Shown: positions 10,355 through 20,202 of the stretch, in pieces
How the letters are laid out: each line of letters begins with the position of its first letter
Position numbering within the stretch: the first letter of the stretch is position 1
Assembly (NCBI RefSeq): GCF_963664415.1
Contig: NZ_OY761440.1
Location: 124,001 to 188,000 of the forward strand
Length of the DNA stretch: 64,000 nt
Origin: an uncultured Desulfobacter sp.
GTDB taxonomy: Bacteria; Desulfobacterota; Desulfobacteria; Desulfobacterales; Desulfobacteraceae
Direction of reading: 5' to 3'
Position numbers and translations under genes: made by a program
Notes under the pieces: model-generated
The model's database searches: none
The model's input: only the letters and a program-made list of their open reading frames with translations
Told to the model about the DNA's origin: nothing

Positions 10355-10383
10355 TTGACAAGCGCGCCGGACTTTTTGATGAT
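10355..10383 (+). promoter_or_regulatory. sigma-70-type promoter of the PfkB kinase gene
   Basis: TTGACA at 10355-10360, a 17-bp spacer and GATGAT at 10378-10383, about 44 bp before the ATG at 10427. The -35 box is perfect, the -10 box is weak. Confidence 0.45.
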
Positions 10384-10426
10384 AACCATCATTTTTAAAA
10401 TAATCATCTATAATAGGAGTAATCGC

Positions 10427-11398
10427 ATGCCTTCCAATACCATCACCGGAATCGGCTCTGCTTTAGTAGACGTTTTGATCAACGAGACCGACGAATTCTT
10501 ACAAGAACTTAACAAAGAAAAAGGCGGAATGACCTATGTAACTGCTGATGAACAGCAGGCCATTATCTCAGCCTCCTCACAGGTGCCGGTGGTCGTGCCA
10601 GGCGGTGCTGCCTGCAACACCATCCTCGGTGTGGGCAAACTTGGCGGCGCCGCCAGATTCATCGGGGCCCGGGGTAAAGATGAATATGGAAAAATTTTCG
10701 AAACCGAGGTCCGGCAGTGCCGGGTAGAACCGATGCTTAGCACCTTTGATACCCCCACGGGCAAGGTAGTATCCATTGTAACGCCGGATGCCCAGCGCTC
10801 CATGTTCACCGATCTTGGTGCGTCAAGCCTTCTGGATCCTGCCGGCGTGTCCAGCCAGCTATTTTCAGACACGGCCATTGCCCTTGTGGAAGGCTACCTG
10901 CTGTTCAACCGCGACCTGATGATGGCATCGGTCAAAGCGGCCAAAGCGGCTGGTGCCCTGGTTGCCCTGGATCTGGCAAGTTTTGAGGTGGTCAATGCAT
11001 CAAAAGATATTCTCCATGATCTGATCGCCGAATATGTTGATATTCTCATTGCCAACGAGGACGAAGCAAAGGCCTATACCGGGGAGTCGGATGAAAATGC
11101 CGCCATTGAAAAATTGTCCATCAATGTTGAGTACGCCGTGTTAAAAGTGGGAAGCCGGGGCAGCTATATCTCCCATGACAATGCAGTCACCCGCATTGAG
11201 CCGATAAAAGGCAATGAGCCGGTGGATACCACCGGCGCAGGCGACCTGTGGGCTGCCGGTTTTTTATACGGCATTGCCAACGGCCTATCCATTGAAAAAA
11301 GCGGGGCGTTAGGATCAATGTGTGGATACGAGGTTTGCCAGGTGATGGGTGCCCAGATCCCGAACTCGGTATGGAAAAAAATCAGATCAACGATATAA
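10427..11398 (+). CDS. PfkB-family sugar kinase, probable adenosine kinase
   Basis: 323 residues with the ribokinase/adenosine-kinase fold: N-terminal substrate motif GIGSALVDVLI, the GGAACNTILGVGKLGG loop, RGKDEYG, the IANEDEAKAYTG motif and the PfkB signature DTTGAGDLWAAGFLYG with the catalytic Asp. The ATG at 10427 was chosen because it has AGGAG eight bases upstream; the frame is open to 10355, but that would cover the promoter. Its place divergent to metK-ahcY suggests it phosphorylates the adenosine released by AhcY, pulling SAH hydrolysis forward. Specificity for adenosine over another sugar or nucleoside is inferred from context and overall resemblance. Confidence 0.88.
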   Translation: MPSNTITGIGSALVDVLINETDEFLQELNKEKGGMTYVTADEQQAIISASSQVPVVVPGGAACNTILGVGKLGGAARFIGARGKDEYGKIFETEVRQCRVEPMLSTFDTPTGKVVSIVTPDAQRSMFTDLGASSLLDPAGVSSQLFSDTAIALVEGYLLFNRDLMMASVKAAKAAGALVALDLASFEVVNASKDILHDLIAEYVDILIANEDEAKAYTGESDENAAIEKLSINVEYAVLKVGSRGSYISHDNAVTRIEPIKGNEPVDTTGAGDLWAAGFLYGIANGLSIEKSGALGSMCGYEVCQVMGAQIPNSVWKKIRSTI

Positions 11399-11433
11399 AC
11401 ATTCGTTTCTCCAACCCACCGCATTACATCAAA

Positions 11434-11475
11434 AAAAGCGCTCCCAAATTCTTTGAAGAATTTGGGAGCGCTTTT
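11434..11475. terminator. bidirectional terminator between the PfkB kinase gene and lon
   Basis: Perfect 20-bp inverted repeat (arms 11434-11453 and 11456-11475) with A- and T-runs at its ends, placed between two convergent genes. Confidence 0.85.
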
Positions 11476-11491
11476 ACGAATTGCACAAGCG

Positions 11492-13891
11492 CTATCCAAA
11501 GACGATCTTGTATACCTCTTTGTATTTCTTCACAAAATGAAACTCAATGCTCTCTTTAATATATTCGGGCAATTTTTTAAAATCACTGGTGCATCCGTAG
11601 GGCAGGATAATCTCTTTAATACCCACCCGCCGGGCGGCAATAATTTTTTCTTTAATTCCGCCAACGGGCAGAACATCACCCGTAAGTGTCAGTTCCCCTG
11701 TCATAGCCAAAGGCCGCTTGATCTGGCGGCCCGAAGCCATGGATACAATGGCTGTGGCAATGGTGATGCCGGCACTTGGTCCGTCTTTGGGCGTGGCTCC
11801 TTCGGGCACATGGATATGTACAAAGGCCTCATCAAAATAATCATCTTTGATACCGTAACTTTTTGACGATGAGCGCACATGGGACAGTGCTATGGAGGCA
11901 GACTCCTGCATAACATCCCCAAGCTTTCCGGTCAGTTTGAACCCTGGACCTTTTCCATGAACCTTCACCGTCTCTATGGATAACGTAGCACCGCCCATGG
12001 CAGTCCAGGCAAGACCTGTCACAATGCCCACCCCGCTCATCTGCTTTTCAGGGGTAAACACAGGCGGTCCCAGCAAGTCCTCCAGGGACTTGATGTTGAT
12101 CTGGATCTTCTCCTCTTTATCTTTTAAGATCCTGACAATACTCTTGCGTATAATCTTGTTCAAAAGCTTTTCAAGATTACGCACCCCGGCTTCCCGGGCA
12201 TAGCCTTCTATGAGATGCCGGATGGTGGGATCGGTGATGGAGATAATAGACCCCTTAAGGTTATTTCGTTTCAAAAGTCTTGGCCACAGATGCTTTCTTG
12301 CGATCTCCATCTTTTCAGACGTGATATAGCCGCTTAGTTTAATCAGGTCCATACGGTCCAGCAGAGGTGGTGGAATGGTATCCAACGTATTGGCCGTGCA
12401 GATGAACAGGACTTTGGACAGATCAATACGAAGATCCAGGTAATGGTCCAAAAATTCTCCATTCTGCTCGGGATCCAGCACCTCCAGCAATGCAGACGCC
12501 GGGTCACCCTGGTAGGATGCACCGATCTTATCCACCTCATCAAGCATGATCACAGGATTGGCCACGGCCGTGTCTTTCAACGCCTGAACCAGTTTACCGG
12601 GCAGCGCCCCCACATAGGTGCGCCGATGCCCCTTGATCTCGGCCTCGTCACGCATACCTCCCAATGAAAACCGATAAAACTTTCGGCCCAGGGCTTCGGC
12701 AATGGACTTGCCGATGGAGGTTTTACCAACCCCGGGCGGGCCGACAAACAAAATGATGGACCCTGAGATATCCTTTTTATACACGCCTGCGGCAAAAAAC
12801 TCGATGATCCGTTCCTTGACATCAGACAGCCCCGCATGATCCCGGTCCAGAACCTTTTCGGCCCGTTCTATATCAATATTATCTTCGGAATAGACGCCCC
12901 AGGGAAATGAGGTGACCCAGTCCAAATAGTTGCGCGTTACCCCGTATTCCGAAGATCCGGTCTCCAGCACGGACAGTTTTTCAATTTCCTCGTCAAAGCG
13001 CTTAACCACATGTTCAGGTGGATTAAGTTCGGCAAACCGTTCCTTGAACTTATCCACATCAGAAGTTTTATCATCCTTTTGAATGCCAAGTTCCTTCTGG
13101 ATCGCCTTGAGCTGCTCTTTGAGAAAAAATTTGCGTTTATTGTCATCCACCTTGGTGTTAATGTCCTTCTGGATTTTTGTCTGCAGTTTGGCGATCTCAA
13201 TCTCCTTTTGCAGAAGCATCATCACCTTTTTCATCCGGTCCAGAATGGATTCGGTTTCAAGGATATCCTGCAAAGCATCCCCGGAAGCTGTGGTAATGCC
13301 TGCGGCAAAATCGGTCAATGGCGAGGGCTGATCCGGTGAAAAGCGATTCAGATATTGCTTCAGCTCTTCTGAATACAAAGGATTCAAGGACAACAACTGC
13401 TTGATATTTGAAATAATGGAGATGGCATAGGCCTTCACCTTATCCTCATCTTCCTCAAGTTCAGGGGGATATTCCACTTCGGCCACAAAAGGCGGTTTAT
13501 CGGACAAAAACTTCTTAATTTTAAATCGTTCAAGGCCTTGGGCAATGAACTGAAGATTACCCTCCACTTCCTGGACATTGAGCATACGCACAACGCATCC
13601 GACTTCAGGGAAATCTTCTTTATATACATACTTTCCCTTGACTTCACTGAAATAGCACAACCCTAAAAGGCCCTGATTATCCTTGGCGGACTTGGCCAAG
13701 GTCTCTTCCCAGCGTTTTTTACTGACAAATAAAGGCTGGACCTGTGCCGGCAGATGGGGACGCCCGGTTATGGGGACGAGATATAAAAATTTAGGCTTGG
13801 TGCTTTGGGTAATCAGTCCGCCTTTATTTTCATTTTCCTCTTCTTCCTCTGATACAATCTCGGGGGTAATGGGTCTGGAATCATCACTCAT
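11492..13891 (-). CDS. lon: ATP-dependent protease La
   Basis: 799 residues, normal for LonA. Cytoplasmic hexameric protease that degrades misfolded and regulatory proteins. Domains in order: N-terminal substrate-binding domain (about 30-235, starting LYLVPITGRPHLPAQVQP), a coiled-coil linker (about 235-330), the AAA+ module with Walker A GPPGVGKTSIGKS and Walker B NPVIMLDEVDKIG, and the S16 protease domain with the Ser of DGPSAGITIATAIVS and the partner Lys of GGIKEKIIAARR. The ATG has GAGG about seven bases upstream. Single gene ending at a bidirectional terminator. Confidence 0.98.
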   Translation of the reverse strand: MSDDSRPITPEIVSEEEEENENKGGLITQSTKPKFLYLVPITGRPHLPAQVQPLFVSKKRWEETLAKSAKDNQGLLGLCYFSEVKGKYVYKEDFPEVGCVVRMLNVQEVEGNLQFIAQGLERFKIKKFLSDKPPFVAEVEYPPELEEDEDKVKAYAISIISNIKQLLSLNPLYSEELKQYLNRFSPDQPSPLTDFAAGITTASGDALQDILETESILDRMKKVMMLLQKEIEIAKLQTKIQKDINTKVDDNKRKFFLKEQLKAIQKELGIQKDDKTSDVDKFKERFAELNPPEHVVKRFDEEIEKLSVLETGSSEYGVTRNYLDWVTSFPWGVYSEDNIDIERAEKVLDRDHAGLSDVKERIIEFFAAGVYKKDISGSIILFVGPPGVGKTSIGKSIAEALGRKFYRFSLGGMRDEAEIKGHRRTYVGALPGKLVQALKDTAVANPVIMLDEVDKIGASYQGDPASALLEVLDPEQNGEFLDHYLDLRIDLSKVLFICTANTLDTIPPPLLDRMDLIKLSGYITSEKMEIARKHLWPRLLKRNNLKGSIISITDPTIRHLIEGYAREAGVRNLEKLLNKIIRKSIVRILKDKEEKIQINIKSLEDLLGPPVFTPEKQMSGVGIVTGLAWTAMGGATLSIETVKVHGKGPGFKLTGKLGDVMQESASIALSHVRSSSKSYGIKDDYFDEAFVHIHVPEGATPKDGPSAGITIATAIVSMASGRQIKRPLAMTGELTLTGDVLPVGGIKEKIIAARRVGIKEIILPYGCTSDFKKLPEYIKESIEFHFVKKYKEVYKIVFG

Positions 13892-14112
13892 ATGTTTACC
13901 TCTATCATGAATAGTTATTGCTTATGGGTAAAGGCTTCAAAAACACATTCTATTAGTATAATCAGATTTTACGGTGTGACAATACTTTAAACTTACCTTG
14001 CAAAATGTAAGACGATACCTAATTTATTTTAAAAGTTTCAAAAAATATATTGATAAACTTATCAAGACACTTCATTATAAGAAATGCTAAATTTCAACCG
14101 GAGGAAGAATGA

Positions 14113-14520
14113 ATGCCAAAATCATTAGATTTGTCCGAAAGCCTGGAAGACTATCTTGAAACCATACTTGAACTCCAGACAACCAATACGGTTGCCCGTT
14201 CAAAGGATATTGCCGAACGGCTCGACATAAAACGCGGATCCGTTACCGGGATGCTCAAAAAACTTGCAGCCCAGGAACTGATCAATTACGAACCTTACGG
14301 CTATGTGACCCTGACAACCAAAGGTGAAAAAATAGCTAAAGAGATTGAAAAGCGTCATATTATGTTAAAAGATTTTCTGATCCGTTTTATCGGGGTGGAA
14401 GAACAAAAGGCTGATGAAACTGCATGCCGCATGGAACATGCCATGGATACATCCACCTTTAAAAAATTCCAGGCCTTCATTCAATCCATGGACGATTGCC
14501 CCCACCGGGAAGACAATTAG
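14113..14520 (+). CDS. DtxR/MntR-family metal-dependent transcriptional regulator
   Basis: 135 residues. N-terminal winged helix (SLEDYLETILELQ, SKDIAERLDIKRGSVTGMLKKLAAQELINYEPYGYVTLTTKG) followed by the dimerisation/metal-binding helix pair (KRHIMLKDFLIRFIGVEEQKADE, CRMEHAMDTSTF). His and Cys/Glu residues at the usual metal positions are present. It lacks the C-terminal SH3/FeoA-like domain, so it is an MntR-type two-domain protein. The start has GGAGG just upstream. It is convergent with a methyltransferase gene and has no obvious metal-transport neighbour, so its target is unknown. Confidence 0.9.
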   Translation: MPKSLDLSESLEDYLETILELQTTNTVARSKDIAERLDIKRGSVTGMLKKLAAQELINYEPYGYVTLTTKGEKIAKEIEKRHIMLKDFLIRFIGVEEQKADETACRMEHAMDTSTFKKFQAFIQSMDDCPHREDN

Positions 14521-14534
14521 TCCGGCTATCGTTT

Positions 14535-15404
14535 TTAAATCAAAGAATCAACCAGAAAAACAGCAGTTGCGGTCACCCCCTTCTGCTTTTTTCTGATCTT
14601 TTCTTTTCCGGCCCGGTTCTGCAAATATGAATGGATCACGGGTCGGATATCCTTGTCAGCTTTACCGGTCACTTTTGTAAAAAAAGAGACCTGGTTCTCG
14701 GTTTCAGTTTCCACAGAAACCATCTGATCCCATTCCACTACATCAAAATAAATATCCGGATACAGCCCCATGGAAAACAACAGATTAATTTTATAAAGAA
14801 TGCTTTGGGGTTTATCGTCCAAAGGATGCTTCATGATCATCTGCCACAAATCTTTGAATATTTCGGGCTGACGCCGGGCAGCCCAGCCCCGGATTGCACA
14901 ACCTTTTGCCGCACATTGGATCATTCTTGAAAAGGCCTCTGGGGAGGCCACAGCCGGCGACATGAATGCCAAAACCAGATCAAAGGCCTTTTCCCAGCCT
15001 TTTTGCCGAATATCCAGCTGGTGCCAGTCCTGCTGGACAAGGGTAATTTTACTGTTTAACGCTTTGGGGATATCCGCCTTGAATCGGTCAAGCATACCCG
15101 AAGAAAAATCCATGGCCGTAACCAAAGCCCCTTCCTGGGCAAGGGCCAACGCCATCATCCCTGTACCGCAGCCAATATCCAGAACACGCATCCCCTTAAA
15201 CAGCAGACCTTTTTCCCTAAGCGTTGCCAAAGCACGGGTTGTACGTCGGCTTTTAATTTCATTTTTATTGGTATTATAAGTCACCGAAGCTTTGTCCCAA
15301 AACTGTGCCGTTGAATACCCCTTATGCACGGCAAGGGTATCTTTGCCTGCCACATCATTGACCCAGGCGTCCATCCAAAACTGCTCGGTAAACATATTAT
15401 CCAT
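14535..15404 (-). CDS. class I SAM-dependent methyltransferase
   Basis: 289 residues. Motif I is VLDIGCGTGMMALALAQEGA, followed by an acidic loop (VTAMDFSSGMLDRF) and a motif around AFDLVLAFMSPAVA, typical of small-molecule methyltransferases. The N-terminus (FTEQFWMDAWVNDV) has aromatic residues often seen in this class. The ATG at 15404 has AGGA eight bases upstream. It lies 18 bp downstream of the RND transporter gene on the same strand, so it may be the third gene of that operon. Substrate unknown. Confidence 0.82.
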   Translation of the reverse strand: MDNMFTEQFWMDAWVNDVAGKDTLAVHKGYSTAQFWDKASVTYNTNKNEIKSRRTTRALATLREKGLLFKGMRVLDIGCGTGMMALALAQEGALVTAMDFSSGMLDRFKADIPKALNSKITLVQQDWHQLDIRQKGWEKAFDLVLAFMSPAVASPEAFSRMIQCAAKGCAIRGWAARRQPEIFKDLWQMIMKHPLDDKPQSILYKINLLFSMGLYPDIYFDVVEWDQMVSVETETENQVSFFTKVTGKADKDIRPVIHSYLQNRAGKEKIRKKQKGVTATAVFLVDSLI

Positions 15405-15422
15405 AATGATTTCCTACTAAAA

Positions 15423-18400
15423 TCAATCCCCTTGTATATCCTGATCACCAGTTAAAAGCAGTGCCAATTCACGAAGCACAACATACAATGCCGGCACAAA
15501 AACCAGGGTCAACACCGTAGCGACAACCAGGCCAAAACTGATACTTACGGCCATGGGAATAAGAAATTTGGCCTGGAAGCTTGTTTCCGTTAAAAGCGGG
15601 GCAAGGCCGGCCACCGTAGTAAAAGAGGTCAAAATCACTGGGCGGAACCGGGTTTCACCGGACTTTAATACAGCCTCAAACACATCTGTCCCCTTAGCAA
15701 CTTCAACGTTGATAAAATCGATGAGGATCAAAGAGTCGTTGACCACAACACCGGATAGCGCCACAATGCCGAAAATCGAAATCATGGTAATATCCAGGCC
15801 CATTATAAGATGCCCGAATATTGCCCCAATGAGCCCAAAGGGGATAGCGGTCATAATGATCAAGGGCTGGCTGTAGGAGCGAAACTGACTTGCTAATAAC
15901 AGAAAAATTATCATGACTGCCACAATAAACCCTTTCAACAGGCTGTCCATGGATTCTTTGCTGCGTTTGGCCTGGCCTTCAAGGTCATAATCAACCCCGG
16001 GAAATCGCTTGATCATGTCAGGCAGAAAATTTTCACTTAAATCCTTTACAATATTCCTGGCATTGGCAACGTCCTCATCAAGGTCGGACGTCACCGTAAT
16101 CACCCTGTGCCTGTCCACACGCTTAATTGTGGCGTACCCCCTTTGGGTCTCAATGCGGGCTACCTGATTCAAGGGAATCTCCCGGTTATCCTTTGTCCGG
16201 ATACGAAGCCGGTCTATACTGGATTCGGTCTCCCGTTCCTGTTTGGAATACCGGACCATCACCTTGATATCATCTTTTCCCCGCTGAATTTTAAGGACTT
16301 CATCACCGTAATAGGCTTGTCTAAGCTGGGTGGCGATATCGGCCATAGTGACACCTAAAGTCTCAGCACCCGGCCGGATATAGACCTGTTTTTCCATCTT
16401 TCCGGGCCTAAAATCATCGGTGATATCAAACGTGCCCGGATAAGATGAAATTTCGTCTTTAAGTGCCTGTGCTGCCGCTGCCATCTGTGAAAGCTCACTG
16501 CCGTGCAGACGAATCTCAATGGGATTTCCACCGGGACCTCCACCGATGACTGTAAATGTAGATTGCTCTGCGCCAAGAATGTTACCGGTGAATTCCCGCC
16601 ATTTGGTGACCACCTCCGAAGCAAGGATCTCCGGACGCTTTGCAGCCGGTACAATCTCAATCCAGGCGATGCCGCAATGTCCGCCGGCCACCCCCTCTTT
16701 CCAATCCCGGCGTGGTATAACGCCCACTAAAGAGAAGGTATTTACAACAATATCTTTTTTATCCTCAACCCGGTCCTTGAAATACTCGTTAAGCTTAAAA
16801 GCCCCGGTCTCAATCTGCTTAATGGTGTTCTGGGTGGTGCTGAAGGGTGTACCCAAAGGATACACAATTTCCGAAAGCATCCAGTCGGAATCGGTTTTCG
16901 GGAAAAAATTATAGGGCACATGCCCGCCGGCAATCAGTCCGATACTTATGATAAGGCACCCCACGCCCAATACCAGGGTAAAATATCTGTTTTTAATACA
17001 ATACCGCAATAATGGGAGATAATACGTATAAATAACGCGGTTCAGCCCTCTTTCCATCCGGTTTCTCACAACACCGTGAATATAGGCAATATCTGTCTTG
17101 ATCCAATGAATCCAGAAAAACAATATTTTGTAAATTCTTGATTGACCTTCTCCTGCAGATGGGTGAGACAAAGTGCCTTCCAGATGGGCGGGAAGGATAA
17201 AAAAGGCTTCCAGAAGAGAGATAAAAAGAATGCAGATCACAGACTGGGGCATGACCGCGATGAACTTCCCCATGATGCCGGTAATGAACATTAAGGGCGT
17301 AAACGCCACAATCGTCGTGGCTACAGCCATGACCACAGGCCCGCCCACTTGTTCCATGGCCGCCATCACTGCCTGCTTGGGTGTTTTGCCCGCAGCGTAA
17401 TGGGTATATACATTCTCCCCCACAATAATGGCATCGTCCACAAGGATACCCAAAGTCATTATAAAACCGAACAAAGAGAGCATGTTCACTGACGCACCAA
17501 TGTATTCCAGAAAAAGAAACGCCCCCATAAAGGTAATGGGAATGCCCGATGCCACCCAGAAAGCAAGGCCTAAATCCAGAAACAGGGCCAGCACGACAAA
17601 CACCAGAAGGATGCCCTGGATGCCGTTTTTAAGCAAAAGGTCAATGCGCTCCTGAACCATATCCGCTATATTGTACCAGTGCCCAAGACGGATGCCTTTG
17701 GGGAGATCGTCCCGAACATCATCAATGTAGGAAAGCACCCGGTTTGAAATGGCAATGGTGTCCTGGGAACTGGTTCGCTTCACCACCACCATGGCTGCCG
17801 GCTGACCGTTGAACCGGGATTGAAGATCCTTGTCTTCAAACCCGTCAACCACCCGGGCCACATCTCCGAGGCGCACCACCGTGCCGTCAGCCCGTGTCAC
17901 CAGCGGAATCTGTTCATATTCGGCACCGGTATACCGTTTACCTTTGGCCCGAACTAAAAATTCGCCGCCGGGGGTTTTAATCAGTCCGCCGGGCAATTCA
18001 AGGCTTCCCGTCCCCACGGCACGCACAACATCGTCAAAGGAGAGGGAAAATTTACGCAGATTGTCTTCGGAAATCTCCACTGAAATTTCATACTCCCGAA
18101 CGCCCATAAGTTCGGCCATGGAAATTTCTTTAAACTCCACCAGATCATCTCTGATTTTATCGGCCGTCTGCTTAAGAATTCGTTCTCCCACCTCGCCGTA
18201 AACAGCCACATAAATGGCCGGCTCATTGTTTTTGATCTCAATCACCACAGGATCCTCGGCCTCGGTGGGGAAAGAATCAATCAGGTCAATCTCTGTTCTG
18301 ACTTCGTTGAGCTTATCAGTGATATCCGTGCCGGCATCAAGCTCCAGCGTCACCGCAGCATGGCCTTCAACCGCAGTCGAATACATGTTTTTTATATTTT

Positions 18401-18626
18401 CAATGCTTTTGAGCTGTTCTTCAATTTTGATACATATGCCCTCTTCCACATCCTCGGGGGAGGCACCCGGGTAAACTACGGAAATACTGATCATATCCAA
18501 AGAGAACTGAGGAAACATCTCCCGTTTCATGTTCATGGCCGTGAACATCCCTGCCACAATAAGAAACACCATGACCAGGTTCACCGTAACACGGTGTTCT
18601 ACTGACCATTTACCAAGGGCTTTCAT
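15423..18626 (-). CDS. RND-family efflux transporter (AcrB/MdtB-like)
   Basis: 1067 residues, family length. Inner-membrane proton-driven pump that exports drugs, metals or lipids through a periplasmic adaptor and outer-membrane channel. The N-terminus is the usual VNLVMVFLIVAGMFTAMNMKRE segment; PGASPEDVEE follows, and twelve hydrophobic helices are seen in two sets of six with large periplasmic loops. TM4 carries GILVDDAIIVGENV with the proton-relay Asp pair. The second half repeats the layout (SGVVVNDSLILIDF). Start codon overlaps the adaptor stop by one base (TAATG), so the two are co-translated. No outer-membrane factor gene is adjacent. Confidence 0.95.
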   Translation of the reverse strand: MKALGKWSVEHRVTVNLVMVFLIVAGMFTAMNMKREMFPQFSLDMISISVVYPGASPEDVEEGICIKIEEQLKSIENIKNMYSTAVEGHAAVTLELDAGTDITDKLNEVRTEIDLIDSFPTEAEDPVVIEIKNNEPAIYVAVYGEVGERILKQTADKIRDDLVEFKEISMAELMGVREYEISVEISEDNLRKFSLSFDDVVRAVGTGSLELPGGLIKTPGGEFLVRAKGKRYTGAEYEQIPLVTRADGTVVRLGDVARVVDGFEDKDLQSRFNGQPAAMVVVKRTSSQDTIAISNRVLSYIDDVRDDLPKGIRLGHWYNIADMVQERIDLLLKNGIQGILLVFVVLALFLDLGLAFWVASGIPITFMGAFLFLEYIGASVNMLSLFGFIMTLGILVDDAIIVGENVYTHYAAGKTPKQAVMAAMEQVGGPVVMAVATTIVAFTPLMFITGIMGKFIAVMPQSVICILFISLLEAFFILPAHLEGTLSHPSAGEGQSRIYKILFFWIHWIKTDIAYIHGVVRNRMERGLNRVIYTYYLPLLRYCIKNRYFTLVLGVGCLIISIGLIAGGHVPYNFFPKTDSDWMLSEIVYPLGTPFSTTQNTIKQIETGAFKLNEYFKDRVEDKKDIVVNTFSLVGVIPRRDWKEGVAGGHCGIAWIEIVPAAKRPEILASEVVTKWREFTGNILGAEQSTFTVIGGGPGGNPIEIRLHGSELSQMAAAAQALKDEISSYPGTFDITDDFRPGKMEKQVYIRPGAETLGVTMADIATQLRQAYYGDEVLKIQRGKDDIKVMVRYSKQERETESSIDRLRIRTKDNREIPLNQVARIETQRGYATIKRVDRHRVITVTSDLDEDVANARNIVKDLSENFLPDMIKRFPGVDYDLEGQAKRSKESMDSLLKGFIVAVMIIFLLLASQFRSYSQPLIIMTAIPFGLIGAIFGHLIMGLDITMISIFGIVALSGVVVNDSLILIDFINVEVAKGTDVFEAVLKSGETRFRPVILTSFTTVAGLAPLLTETSFQAKFLIPMAVSISFGLVVATVLTLVFVPALYVVLRELALLLTGDQDIQGD

Positions 18627-19930
18627 TATTTATTCCCGTCCTTTTTAATAAAGATGGGCATACCGTCAACAGCCCCGGGCAAGGGAGATTCAATGATCAG
18701 ATCACCTGGTGCCAGTCCCTCGGTGATATAGACATATTCTTCAAATCGCCGGATCACTTTAACCTTAGTGATTACAAGCCGGATCACTTCGACCTTACTG
18801 ATTACAAGATAATCCTCCCGGGCCAGATAGAGGGTATCCGGGGAGCGCATGAGTGTTCGCGGAATCTTAAACACATCGCCTTTTTGTTCGCCTTTAACAC
18901 GGCATTTGACAAAGACACCGGGTCTGAGCAGCAACAGAGGATCTTTGACGTCAACGGAACCGATTTCTACTGTCATGGGCATGGTTCGGGTTTTTTCATC
19001 AACGGCGGCCTTAATTCTAACCACATGCCCCGGCCATACCGGAGAGTGTCCACCTTCCAGATTGGCAATGGTTAAAAGCACTTGGGGCCGCCCCCCGTTT
19101 TCAAATACGGATCCCAGCCATTGAAGGTCCTCAAGTGGAATACGAATATCAACATCCAGGGCATCTTTTTCATATATGACGCCAAGCACCTGCCCCGGAT
19201 TGACATATTCGCCTACCTGCACCTGTTTTATCATCACAAATCCATTAAAATCTGCTTTAATTTCAGATTTTTCAAGCGTGAGACGCACCTGTTCAAGGGC
19301 AGCCTGGGCCGAAGCCAGAACTGATCTTTTCAATGCCATGCGTGAGGGGACAAGCTCCTGGGCATTGATGATCGTCTGCAACTGATTTTTGGCAGACAAA
19401 TACTGCTGCTCCGCCTTATCCAAACTGGTTTTGGATGCAAATTGGTTTTTGGCCAACGCCCTGATCCGCTCCAGTTCCTTGGACGCCAATCTCATATTGG
19501 AGCGGGCAAGTTCAGCATCTGCTTTTAAATTTTGGGTATCCTGTTTAAGCAGGCGAATATCAGCCCGGGCCTGGTCCACCTGGACCCGGGCGCTTTTTTC
19601 ATTCAGGACAAGGGTGCGCTGGTCTATACGCAAAAGGACTTCGCCTTTGGCAATCTGTGCACCCTCCCGGAAATCAGGGTGGATATAATCAATCCGCCCT
19701 GCAATCTCCATGGTCAATTTTACACTGTTTCGGGGCTCAACCGTGCCAAAGGCCTCAACGGTCATATCAGAGCTGCCCGATACTGCAGGAACGCATAACA
19801 CCGTGGGAGGCGTGTGCGTCATTTCCTTTTTTTGGGGTTTATCTCTGGAAACAAACAGCCAAAACGCCAAGCCGGCTGCAACCAACAGAACCACAGCCAC
19901 ACGCATTAGTCTAAATAAAAAAGACGGCAT
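18626..19930 (-). CDS. RND efflux periplasmic adaptor (membrane fusion protein)
   Basis: 434 residues. One N-terminal membrane anchor (FRLMRVAVVLLVAAGLAFWLF), then VEAFGTVEPRNSVKLTMEIAGRI (lipoyl half-motif), a long coiled-coil hairpin (about residues 100-215), and the second lipoyl half and beta-barrel (ADFNGFVMIKQVQVGEYVNPGQ). I chose the ATG at 19930 over the upstream GTG at 19954 because AGAGG lies nine bases before it and the anchor follows directly. Near the C-terminus a 10-residue stretch is duplicated in tandem (LVISKVEVIR / LVITKVKVIR), see the repeat entry. Forms an efflux unit with the RND pump. Confidence 0.93.
   Translation of the reverse strand: MPSFLFRLMRVAVVLLVAAGLAFWLFVSRDKPQKKEMTHTPPTVLCVPAVSGSSDMTVEAFGTVEPRNSVKLTMEIAGRIDYIHPDFREGAQIAKGEVLLRIDQRTLVLNEKSARVQVDQARADIRLLKQDTQNLKADAELARSNMRLASKELERIRALAKNQFASKTSLDKAEQQYLSAKNQLQTIINAQELVPSRMALKRSVLASAQAALEQVRLTLEKSEIKADFNGFVMIKQVQVGEYVNPGQVLGVIYEKDALDVDIRIPLEDLQWLGSVFENGGRPQVLLTIANLEGGHSPVWPGHVVRIKAAVDEKTRTMPMTVEIGSVDVKDPLLLLRPGVFVKCRVKGEQKGDVFKIPRTLMRSPDTLYLAREDYLVISKVEVIRLVITKVKVIRRFEEYVYITEGLAPGDLIIESPLPGAVDGMPIFIKKDGNK
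18749..18808. repeat. in-frame 30-bp tandem duplication in the adaptor gene
   Basis: Two copies of a 30-bp unit (18749-18778 and 18779-18808) differing at three or four bases. In the protein it doubles a beta-strand-like segment LVI(S/T)KV(E/K)VIR in the membrane-proximal domain. The frame is kept. Confidence 0.85.
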
Positions 19931-20202
19931 AGGTATTTTCCTCTGATTAAACACAGGTGTCCTTATCCAAGGATCCCCCCTCCTAAATCGACAGGCAGTT
20001 ACGGGATATGTTGTTCTCCAATCGGAGACTTGAAAAAATCAATTTGATCTTCGGAATACTGCACACTGCGTGTTAAACTTCGGCAGACGTGCAGCATCTA
20101 AGTTACAGGCAGCAAGTGTTTGAACAGCAATCCGCCAACCGGTAGAATCTGCCGATTCCCAGTTGATCTTAAAAAAAATTCTCCTGCCTGGCTACTCCTT
20201 TT

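Noticed and set aside
11164..11499. 111-codon open frame opposite the PfkB kinase gene
   Set aside because: Shadow frame antisense to a clear kinase gene; it crosses the bidirectional terminator and has no domain.
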